Assembly: GCA_033439295.1 (NCBI GenBank)
Contig: JAVTLE010000023.1
Location: forward strand, 2,764,530 to 2,828,529
Direction of reading: 5' to 3'
Origin: Deuterostichococcus epilithicus
Lineage: Eukaryota > Chlorophyta > Trebouxiophyceae > Prasiolales > Stichococcaceae
DNA: 64,000 nt
Position numbers and translations under genes: made by a program
The notes under the pieces: generated by a model
What the model saw: only the letters and a program-made list of their open reading frames with translations
The model's database searches: none
Told to the model about the DNA's origin: nothing
In this document: positions 48,301 through 60,300 of the stretch, piece by piece
How positions within the stretch are numbered: position 1 is the stretch's first letter
How the letters are laid out: every line of letters starts with the position of its first letter

Positions 48301-51300
48301 GACATATGAATGCGGCAAGCCTGGACACCAATGTGGCGGATTGGTGGCATTGTGTTGATCAAGAGGAACTGCTCATATTGCACGCAGGCTTCCTGCCGGA
48401 CGGCTCAGCGCTCAGCAGCTTCCGCCTCGTGTCGTCCTTCCGCCGCGCCGGCGGCCTGGCGCGCCTGTCGGGTCTGCAGGCCAAGGCGCAGGCGCCGCCC
48501 AAATGGACGACGGCGGCGGCACAGCAGCTGACCTACTCCCTCCGCTGGCTGGTCGATGCGCCGCTGCCGCAGCCTGTGGCGAGCAGCAGCGCCATTGCAG
48601 CAGCGGCGCCCGCTGCAGGCCACAAGTGGACCCTCGAATCTGGCAGGCAGAAGTGCGCTTTCGTTGCCCTGTGACAAAACTTATTGCATGGAGATAGGGA
48701 CATTGGCATATCCACACTCGACAGGCATTTGCAGTACGCACAGACCTCCTGCTAGCTGTCTGCCCAGCTGCGCTCCGTGTGAATTGCGCGGTCGTCAACA
48801 CAGCTGCTTGAAAAAGTCGGGTCTGACACCATGCTGATGCGTTACGCAGGTGGCATTTTGCTGTGCTTGCCCGTCAGCCAGCAATGGCGGACATGTTCCT
48901 GGTCCAGCACGCCTTCAAGGCACTGCCAGCTGGCAGCAATGTGTCGCTTAATACCCGCGGCGTGCAGGCCGCCTCCGCTTCACAAGGCCTCGCACCAGGT
49001 GGACGTCGAACATGTACCACTGTCAGGGCAGCTTCCCATCGCCAGCTCGCCTTCAATTGCTGCGCGGCCTCAACCTGAATGTCGGCATGCATAGATTTTC
49101 GTGTTGGCAAGCAGCTTGCTTGTCATCGTGGCGCAGGCGGCAGCCAGGCAATGGTTGAAGGCGGCGCTGCTGCTTGGGGCCTCCTGCGGGTGGCAGCATC
49201 AGAGCGCAAGGTAAGGCTCCATTGCAGCATGCACCAAGAATCACTGCCAGACTGTGGTTCCCAGCACACTTTTCGGCAGTGACAGCTCTGTAAGGTGCAG
49301 GCAGCCAGCAGCATTACAGCTCTGTAAGGCACAGGCAGCCAGCAGCAAACTATCATATGTGTCCGGCAGGAGCTGTCGTGGCAAGGCGCGGATGCCGCCC
49401 ACACCGCAGTTTACGCCTCGAGTCTTGCGTCAAGCGACGCCTTCGGCTCCCTGGCCACCAACAGCACAGCGCTGGTGCCGCGTCTGCTGCCAGACGGTGC
49501 CAGCAGCGCCAAGTTCGACGGCACCCGCGGCCTGCAGACGGCGGCCGCCGGCCGCATCGTCGTCAGCGGCGGCCTGGGCGGCGTCGGCTCCCTCATCGGC
49601 GCCTGGTTCGCCGCATCCGACGATGTAAATACCGAAGTGGTCCTCTTGGGCCGCTCCGGCCGCGTTGCCTCGTCTCCCCTGATGGCGGCCTTGCAGCGCT
49701 CCGGCAGTCCCGCCACCATGGCGCGCTGCGACGTCAGCGTCGCAGAGGAGGCGGCAGCGGCGGCGGCGGGAAGCGTGAAGCCGCTGGCCGGCATTGTGCA
49801 CGCCGGCGGCGTGCTGGCGGACGGCATGGTGCCCAACCAGACCGCTTCCGGCATCCGCGCCGTCTTAGCGCCCAAGGTGTAATGCAGTGCTGCACACACC
49901 GAGTGCAACCACCCGAAACTGCATGCAGCCACCGCAGATTGTGTGCCGCAGATTGCATGTGCAGAGTACGACTCGGCGCTGCAGATTGCATGTGCTGTGG
50001 ATTGCATGTGCAGAGTATGACTCAGCAGAGGCTGCCAGAAGGCACGAGCTGTCATGGGAAACTCTCGTCAATGACTCGGTATAGAAGTTGCCTGCAAACT
50101 GAGCTCGGCCTCATTTTCTGCCCAACCTTGCCGTTCTTGTGTCAGACGCATCTCCAGATCCAGCGCTTCAGCACTGCAACTCATCTGATGCAGGTCGCCG
50201 GCTTGCAGCAGCTACAGGCCGCTGCTGCCGCAGTACCGCTCGCATTCTGTAGCGGCTTCTCCAGTGTCGCCGCCTTCATTGGCTCGGCAGGGCAAGCCAA
50301 CTACGCCGCCGCCAACTCCGTGCTGGACGCAGCAGCCACGTCCATGCGCCTGGCAGGCGTGCCAGGTGCTGCCACATTCTCGGCCTGCAGCTGCCGCAGA
50401 CAATATGTGCTGGCGCCTTGGGTGTTGCAGAGCCCTGATGACAAATCTTCCTGGCCCGTTCGACAGGCGCTCCTGCGCATGAGATCAAACAACATCTGAG
50501 CTCTGCCAATCTGACGGATGTATGTGCAGCATGGGGTGTTAGTAACATGCTCCGTCCCTGCACCTGTCTCAGACGGTTCTCTAGTCAAACTATCATCACG
50601 CGCCGTGGAAGCAACGGAGCGATGATGATACAAACACGCTTTGAGTCCTGCGGGACATGACGACCTTTTCAGTGGCTGAATATAAGCTCCTTCAGAATGA
50701 ATGGAAGACTCACTTGAAGCTGCAACACTGCATGCACAGCCTCGCTGCGGATGCATCACAGAATGCAATGACGAAAACTGAGAGTGTGCTGCGGCAGGCC
50801 ACACGGTGCAGTGGGGCGCCTGGGCGACCGTCGGTATGGCCGCGGCATCTGCCGCGGCGCTCAACCGCATTCAGCGCTCAGGCATGGGCGTCATCCAACC
50901 GGCAGACGGCCTGGCGGCGCTGCAGCAGCTGCTGTCCGCCGCAGGAGCCGCTACGGCTCAGGTGCTGCGAGACTGCTGCTGTGCTGACTGAGCCTCGAGA
51001 GACTGCCTGTCAGTCTCAGATCACATAACGAGCCAGCTGACGTTTCAAAGCAAGCACCTGAGTGTCCATGCAGCAACTTTGGGCCCACGAGGGCTCAGTT
51101 GAGATGTACAGCGTACATGAGCTGTGCTGCATCATGTGCCCTATGACACTGCCATGTCATGGAGCACGGCGCCCCGCAACTGGCGCGACTCACTGTTGCT
51201 GTCGCAGACGCTGGCCAACCCCTTCGACTGGGCGCTGCTGCTGCGCGGCGCGCCCGCGGTGCCGCCGGCACTGAGCGAGGGTTTTGACACGCCGCTTGCC

Positions 51301-54300
51301 GCAGCCGCCGCCGCCAAGGCAGCCCAGCCCGACCAGCAAGCCACAGTGCCGCGTGCGCAAGCCGCCAGGAGGGCGCGACCAGCTGCGATGCAGGTGTGCA
51401 GCAACAGGACTGCTGTTTTGAAGCCTTCTTCAGCATGTCGGGCTGATCTTGTGTCATCTCGGGCATCGACTTGAGCGTTGCCAGCTTGTGGCAGCCACGA
51501 TCAACGCATTGCAGGGATGTGGCCTGATATGATGATCTGAGTCCTCCACTGCAGGCTCCTGCTCGGGATGTGGCCGAAATCCAGGCGGATGTGGCCGCCA
51601 CAGTCCGGAGCGTGCTGGGCGGTGACGTCGCAGCTGATGCGCCGCTCATGGCGGCCGGCCTCGACTCGCTGGGTATGTTGCTCACCTTCGCACTCATCAG
51701 CTCCTTTGTAAACTGGCTTATCGTGAGACCTTCGGATAATCAGCGCTGATGTGTCTCCCGGAACGCCTGACGTTCAGAGACCAATTCCGCCAAGCTGGCC
51801 TGTTGTGATGCCATGATGTCGTCCTGATAGCATGGCACTGCAACATTCCTGTGGAACTGCGGGCTGCACATGCTGCTGCTTGCTGATGACTTACGAGCGT
51901 CACAAACTGTCATGGGTTTGCGCCGCGTCCACTCGGATGTTGTGGTCTGGGCCGTTTGGCCAGGGTTGCACACTGGCGAGAAAATCGGCGATTGTTCAAA
52001 GTTTTGGATATCAGAGGGAAGGACGCCACAGTCATTCTCAGGCTTCGGCATGGCGCAGGCGCCGTGGAGCTGCGCAATGCGCTCAACAGCAAGTTTAGTG
52101 TGGAGCTGTCGCCGACGGTCACGCTGGACTACCCCTCCGTCGCCGCGCTGGCGGCACACCTGGCAGCGCAGCTGCCACAGACTATCTCGGACGCCGCTTG
52201 GGAAGACGAAGACAGAGTCGAGCTGCAGGTGGGAATGGTTCCGCGTTCCTCTGCTGTGGTTGGTCCCAAAGCCAAACCTTCAACAGGCTGCCATGACCGC
52301 AATTGTCGCCAGACGCAGCAACGTTCAGGTAGCATCTGACAGCCTCCGGAGCTGCAAGAAACCGATCCGGAATGGGCATGGTCTGCTTACACGAGCGACG
52401 CCGGCATGTATCGAAGACTGAGCGAGATTTCTTTCTCCCGACAACAGCAGGGTGCCGGCCGCCGCGCCGGGTCGTCGCGGGCGGAGGTCGCCGCGGAGGT
52501 GCAGGCGGTGGTGGATGGTCTGGTGGGTCACGCCATCAGCGCGGACCAGCCGCTCATGGAGGCCGGCCTTGACTCGCTAGGTGAGACGTGTCCTTCGTGT
52601 ACCGCCTGCCGCCTGCCAGCGAGCAGCAAGGTTGTAGCAGGGTGCCTGCGGCATAGGTCGGTGAGTGTGCGACATTCCTGACGGTGCCTGTCTGAGGCGG
52701 CAACACCTCCAGCTTGCCCTGGTGGCCTCGGCATTCTGGTCTGAACATACCTGCCATTCTCTTGAGTGCACCTCGTCAGCCTTGTATTCCAGCCTTCTTC
52801 CATCTGGCGCAGGCGCCGTGGAGCTGCGCAACTCGCTAGGCGACAAGTTTGGCGTCGAGCTGCCGCCCTCGCTGGCGCTCGACTTCCCAACAGCTTCTGC
52901 CATCGCCGCCCACATCGCCTCCCTTGTCGGTCCTGCAGCAGGAGCCATCTCCGCTGGGAGCTCCGAATGGGGTCCAGGCCCTGCAATGGGGAGCTCGACT
53001 GTCAGGAGCGATGCCGATCCCACAGCTATTGTGGGCATATCGGCACGGTACCCCGGCAGCATATCCAACCCCACCGGCTTCTGGGCGGCAATCACTGCTT
53101 CCGTTGACCTGCCGAAGCAGGTGTGCTCCTCAGCCCTTGTGTCACATGCCTTCGTGACTAGTCCTGCGCAACTGAGCTTGAAGATCGCGCTGCAAATGGA
53201 AGCGGCAGCATGGTCCGCTCTGTCTGCTGCTCTGGCCCCCATTGCCACGTTGGCACACTCTGGGACTTTAATGCTGCAATACGCATCGTGGATGTGCACG
53301 AGCAGCGGGATCCACGAAGATGTCCTGTGGCAATGCGGCGTGCAGATCGGCGTGCGACGCTGACTGCTGCAACTACCTGCCGCACATCTAGCATGACTCG
53401 TTCGTATCACATCAGAAGGAAGCGCTTGAATGGGGCATGGCAATGCCGTGCACGATCTGCGCAGTGCCTGTCTCCTGAACTGCTGCAGCGACCTTTGCGC
53501 CCTGCACTGTGGGCCCAGCTGGACCATCAGGATGACGAGCGCTGGGCAGCGGCTGGCCGCAGCTGCCCCACGGTTGCTGATTGAACGACAATGAGGGGCA
53601 GCACACCTAAGCAACGCTCACTGTGTCGCACCCCACAGACGCCGCTGGAGCGGTGGGACATCGAGCAGCTGTACGCGCCGCACATGGCGTCTGGCAAGAT
53701 GTACACGCGCCACGCCGCTTGGCTGCCTGGCGTGGAGCGCTTTGATGCCGCCGTGTTTGGCTTCTCCAAGTCCCAGGCCGTGGCCACCGACCCCCAGGTC
53801 GGCCCTTGCATCAGCCTCCATCGATCATTTGTTTCTGGCGCCTTCATGGTGGTGAGCCCTGCAGCCGGAGAGACTGCAGCGATGCAGCGTGGGAGATGTG
53901 AACGATCTCACTCTCCTTGTAGTAGTCGGTCTCCTGCTGCAGGGATAGGCTGACCTGCACTGCCGACAACATATTGGAAGCACAGGCACCCCCAGGTCTG
54001 AAGTGCCTGTGTGCGACCGCAGCTGCGCATCATGCTCGAGGACACATGCACGGCGATTGAGGACGCTCGGGTCAACGGTGTGCCCATCGCGCCGGGCGCA
54101 GACACCGGCGTCTACGTCGCCTGCATCAGCTTTGAGTATCCGTCCGTCCTGGAGCGGGGCGGCGGCAACGTGCGTAACTGCATTTTGCAACAGCTGCAAT
54201 TCTCGTGTGTCAAAGTGGCACGCGCGGCTGTGGCGGAAAGTGAGGCTTTCGCGCTCAAGCGGTGCCGAGCTGTGTGCTTCATCTCTCACCGGTGCAAATC

Positions 54301-57300
54301 ACGACAACTGCATCTCTCATACACAAGTAGCACGCAATGCCGTGCCGACAAATGATGCATGTGCCCTCGAGCGGTGCCGAGCTGTGTGCTTTCCTCACTA
54401 GAGCACCAAGCTTTCATGGTGGTGTAGGGGTGGTAGACAGCTCCGCCCCGCTGCAATGCGTCAAGAATTGGATAGCAGTGGGCCTAGTGTGCCAGGAAGC
54501 CAGAGGGTGACACTTCATCATTCATCTCGATGCAGGTGACGGCAGCAAGCGCCACGGGCAATGGCCTCAGCTTCATGGTGGGGCGGGTCTCCTACAGCCT
54601 GGGCCTCACAGGTGCGTACCAGGGGACCAAAGTTTCATGGCAACGCTGCGCCTGCGGGCCATCTGAGAAGCAGCAGATGCTCAGCGCAGTTGCAGTCCTA
54701 CGCTGCGCAGGTGCTGCGTCTGGACATGTTCGGCCATTCGAACCTCCTCCTGGTCGATCCGCCGCATGACCACACTGTGGCATTACCTTCATTCGTCTGT
54801 TTGTCACAGGCCCCTGCATCGGGCTGGACACCGCCTGTTCGTCGTCGTTGGTGACGACACACCTGGGCGCCAGTGCGCTGGCGGACGGCGAGACCCGCTC
54901 CGCCATCAGTGCCTGCATCAACCTCATGTTCTCGCCCACCGTCACTGCCGCCATCTGCCAGCTGCAGGCGGGCCAGCTTCCAGCTCCTCCCGCTGCAGTG
55001 ACATCATGCTGAGAGACGAGCAATGGCACGGCCGACGCCGCCGACCGAACGAGCCCTGGACTGTCGATGTTCGCCCTGAGTGGTGCACGGCACGGATGGC
55101 AGTCGTTCGTTTGCCTGACTGTTGGGTATCTTTTCCAGCGGCGTGCACTGTCCCTGCAATGGGCGTTGAGGGTGCCCTTAGGCATGGTGTGTCCTTACGT
55201 CTGTATGTTTTCAGACCATGAACAAAAGACCCGCAGAGCCTATCGCCGGTCGGCCGCTGCAAGACGTTCGAGGCGTCTGCCGACGGCTACGGCCGGGCGG
55301 AGGGTGCCGCAGCCGTGGTGCTGGCGCCAGCTGGCGATGGCGCGAGTGCCTTTGCGCTGCTGGCGGGCTCGGCGGTCAACCAGGACGGCCGGTCCGGCAC
55401 CCTTACGGCGCCCAACGGCCCCTCCCAGAGCGCCCTTGTGTCAAAGGCGATCAGGTGAAACATGCCAGAAGCTCTCGGCCATTGCTGCGAAAGCTGTGCC
55501 ACGGGCAAAGAGATCGAGATTGACTTCTGATCTTTGGATTGTTTTTGGCGGACCGTCTGCCTGCTGGGGCTCTGTCTTTGGTCTCCCCCGTCGCACCTTG
55601 CTGCGCTGCACACGTCAACCAGTCTGCCGGCGGGTCCAGGACGGCTCGCCTTCGTGGCGGGCGCCGTGCCGTGGTCGTGGAGTGCAGACCGACATTGCCA
55701 CAGCACGGGACAGTGACACCTGGTCACCAATGAGCCGCTTGGGTGCAGGGCGGGCGACATGTCAGCGGACAGCATCGCGCTGGTGGCCATCCACGGCACG
55801 GGCACGCCGCTGGGCGACCCCATCGAGGCGGGCGCCCTTGGGCAGGCGCTCGGCGGCGGCGTCGGGCGGCAGGGGCCTGGAAGCGGGAAGCAGGCGGCGC
55901 GGCCGCTGGCGGCGCTGTCCAACAAGGCGTGCTACGGCCACACAGAGGGCACCGCCGGCATCACCGGCCTGCTGCTGGCACTCCAGGTCAGCTTGTTGGC
56001 TGCCCGGTGTGTGCTCCATCCATGCAGATTGACGGTCACACAAAGACATGGACGTCAAGGTGGCTCCTTAACATGCCAGAGCACCACGCCTGTCAGCAGA
56101 CGGCATCGTGCTGGAAATACGTGAAGTGATTGGCAGCCATACGAATTAGTCAACCAGGCATAGCCGAAACATCAAATCTTGTCACTTCTGTTCTGCAGGC
56201 GATGCGCTACGAGGCGCATGCGCCGGTCATGCACCTGTCCGCCATCAACCCCTACGTGTCGTCCACACTGTCCGACTGGCGCAAGAAGCAGGGCCTGGCG
56301 GCCTCTGTGCCACGGCAGGCTGCTCCGGCACCGCAGCTGTCGTCAGGCGGTGCAGACCGTGCCGTCGGCACCAGCTCCTTCGGAATGAGCGGCGTCAACA
56401 GCCACATGCTGCTGCGGCCCGCGGCGCAGGATGCGGCGCCGTCTGATGCATCATCTCCAAGGTATGACGAAACAGTGTTGCTCAGACATTGTTCAGGTCA
56501 GTACGTTCCAGGCATGCACACGACAGCAGGGCAACTCAGTTCATTTTGCTGCCGACCTGTCCGTGCATAAAAGAGGATTGAAACTCATAACTGCTCGTGC
56601 AGGCCTTGGTCTCGCACGAGGCTGTTCGCCGTTCTGCACCCACACCAGCTGCTGCAGTCGGTTGCACCCACTTCCAGCAGCCTGCTGTTGGCCGTCGACC
56701 TGCGCGGCGCGGCGCTGGTCTGCCTGTGGAACCTGGGCGCCCCGTCAGCTGCAGCCTGGACAGCTGGCGCCAAGCTTGGCAGCCGGGCGCGGCTGCCTGC
56801 TGCGGTGCTGTGTGACATGGCGCTGGCGGCTGCCCGCATGCTGGCAGAGGAAGGCGGTGCTGCGCGGCCGGCGCTCCTGGGCGTCAGCGTCGCCTCCGGC
56901 AGCTTCGGCATCGGCCTGGCGGCGGGTGAGGTAGGTGCAGCGACGCTGGAGTGCCGGCTCGACAGGGCTAGCGGCGCCGTGACGGTCGCTTGCGGCAGCC
57001 GCATCGGCCTCAGCACGGCAGCAGTTGCAGCGCAGCCAGCCGCCGGTCCAGGCCCCACACACAGTGCAGCTGTCGGTGCTGGCAGCAGCAGCAGGAGCAC
57101 ACTCTTACGGCGCAAAGCAGCTGTGGCCCACACTGCAGCCACCGCAGCGGCGGCGCTGTCGCCGGAGCATGCACCATTCGGCTTTGCGGTAGCCCTGCAG
57201 TCTGTGGCCACACTGCAGCAGGCGGCGCGGCAGCGCACCCTGGAGCGCCACATGCTGCCGACATTTTCTGCCTGCGCGGCGATGCTTCCATCAGCGCTTC

Positions 57301-60300
57301 CAGCTTCCATCGGCACTTCTGCAGCAGAGTGCAGCATCGACATCGCCTCTTCGGTGCAGCCGGCGCGCAGCCGTGCGTCCAGCCACGAGCTGGCGTGCAG
57401 CAGCGCCGGCGCCGGCACCCTGCTTGCGGCATCGGGCCTGGTGCAAATCTTGCGGCAGGCGCCTGACGCCGCTGCAGGGTGGCTCACCGCGGTGACGACG
57501 CCGATGCTGCAAACCGTCTGGCTGCCGTGCCACCCGGCGGCGGCAAGTGCCGCCAAGCCCGCCAAGTGGGCGCTGCTCAGCTTCCAGGAGGCATGCCCGC
57601 TCGCAGCAATTTGTGCCGCACCAGCCACAGATCTGACCGCTGTGTCAGCCGTCAACTTCGTGTTCCGCCCTGCGGGCGCTGACAGCGGCGCCAGCAGGTC
57701 TGGGAACGAGCCGACTGCCAATGGCACCAACACATCCAGATTTGTGGACACTGAGGCTGAACTGGTCGAGGCGCTGCGGGCCTTGCGACCGGACCACGTG
57801 TTCTGTGTGCAGCTGCCGACCACCACAGCAGGTGCACATTTTGTCTGTGTCACTGCGCAGTTGAACTCTGCTTGTAATAGCACAGCTCGCGGCGCAGTGG
57901 GCACAGCTTCCTCCACGATGCTTGCGATAACCTGTATGTTGTTTGTTTGCAGTAATCATTGTGCAGCTGCAGACCTGCAGTCCTGCAGGTTAGCGAAAGC
58001 ATCGAAGAGGAGCGTGTGCTGTGACGAAAACAATCACATGTCGTGCAGGGCAAGTGCGGGCTCAATGCTGGTCTCACGATGGCTTTTGGTCACATAACAG
58101 GTGCCAGATGCAGCCGCCAAACCGCGGAAGCGGCCATGCTGTGGGCGGTGCGGGCGCATGTGGCGGCCGCCGGCCATGCGCGCATGTCCCTGGTCACCTT
58201 CGGCGCTGAGACGACAAATGCTGCAGCTGCTGTGCCAGCTCCTGCCGCCAAAGCGGCAATTGGTGCGCTCCCGTTTGCTGCTTCGACTGCCAACTCCGGA
58301 GGACTGGTAGTGGGTGCTTTACAAGGACTCCCAGGTTTAAACTGTGGGCCGCCAAAGGGAGTTGACGAGGACTGCCAGCAGACTTGCACACCAACAAGCA
58401 CCCACCCTTAAACAGGCGCTCTTGTCTCTGTTTGTAGGGCTGGCGCGCACGTTGTTCATGGAGAGCCGCGCCGCCTACGGCACCTCCATCGACCTGCCTG
58501 CCGCCTCTGCATCCCCGGCTTCATCAGCCACCTCGCTGCCCAGCCTGGCGGCGCTGCAGGCGGCCGCCTGCTCCAGCGGCGAGTACGCTCTGCGGCTGGA
58601 AGCGGGAAGGTGGTCCGCGCTGCGACTGGTGCCCGCGGCGCGGGCGGCCCCACGGCCGGCTGCACCCGTGCCACAGGCGGCACTCATCTCCGGCGGCGCC
58701 AAGGTATGGTTCGGAAGTCTTGCCACAAATTGCTTTTGTGGAGGACAGCATCAGCATGGACCGCATCGGCATTGCCTCGCGCCTTACTCCAGCTCTCTGA
58801 GTCTGCTGCCCTCTTACTGTGAGACCCGAGCAATGTGTGCCTGCCGCTGCAGGGTCTGGGCCTGGAGTACGCCCAGCAGCTGGCTGCCGCCGGCTGCCGC
58901 TGCCTGGTGCTCACTGGCCGCGCCCCGCGGCTGCCCATCGAGGCGCTCATCGACTTTGCGGCCCGCGGCGTCACGGTGTTCACGGTTGCAGCAGACGCTG
59001 GCGACGCAGCAGCCTGGGCGGCGGTCCTCAGCTGGGCGCATGAGCGGCTGCCGGCGGTGCAGCACTTTGCGCATGCGGCTGGCGTCACCGGCTTCGACAT
59101 GCTGAAGGTAGGAAAACTGTTAAAATAAAGATGTAGCCCAGTCTGCCCGACAGCACGCTGGAACATCGGCGAGGCCCCTTGCACATTTGTGCCTGGACTT
59201 GCTAAGACTGTGCGGTGCTGGCCGTTTGTAGTCCTGCTGCTGGTTTCCGGGCATCGCCCTGCTCCATCGAGCTCCTATATACCACACATTCAACCTGACG
59301 ATCCCTTGCATGCTGAAACTGCAGGACATGTCGGACGAGAAGCTGGCCGCTGTGTGTGCCCCCAAGGCCGCCGGCGCCGCCGCCTTCACAGCGGCGCACC
59401 TACCGCTGGTGTCCCAGACTCTCTTCTCCTCGACATCCGCGGTCTGGTCGCAGCCTGCCGCCGGGCACTACGCAGCGGCGAACTTTATGGCCGACGGCCT
59501 TGCTGCCGCGCAGCGGGCGGCAGGGCTGCCCGCGACATCTGTCCAGTTCGGGCCGTTTGGCGGCACTGGTATGGCAGCGGCGCACACCGCCGAGCTGGCG
59601 GCCGTCGGACTGCCCGCCCTGCAGCCTGCAGAGGTGCTGCCCTTGATGTCTACTTAATCGTTCAGCAGAGACATCTCAAGCAAGCTGCCAAAGGCGCTTG
59701 TGTCCTGCAGCAATGCAGATGATGCATCCGGGCTCCTGCAATCATACCCACCTGCTGTGCACCTGGACACATGCTCGAAGGTCATCAGTCCTCCAGTGCT
59801 CTGACTTGTGTTTGGCATCCGCAGGCGTACACGGCGCCGCAGCAGGCGGGCTACGCCGGGCAGCTGGTGGCCGCCCGCATGGACGTGGCACGCTTTCGCA
59901 AGGTCAACACAGCCAAGGGGCCCTGGCGCCTGCTGGACGCCCTGGCCACCACGCAGCAGGACCCAGACTCTGCTGCCCGCAGCAGCTCCCCTGCACTGCC
60001 AGCCGCTGGCGGCCTGCCGGCTGCGGCGGCGGCGGAGGCGACGGTTCCGGTGCCTGCGGAAGTGGCGGCAGGAAGCACTTCGCAGGGCATGCATCTGGAG
60101 GACGTCCGGCGCATCGTGCAGGACGTGGCTGCTGACATAGTCGGCGCTGACTCCTTGGAAGGTACAGCTGGAAGGCGAAGTGCGACTCCTGATGCGTCCC
60201 ATCTGACAGCATGCTTGTGTGCAGGCTCACAAACACGGAGGCAATGGTTTTCTGTCCCAGAGGCTGACTGATGTCAATTAAAGACAACTTCCAACAGCAA

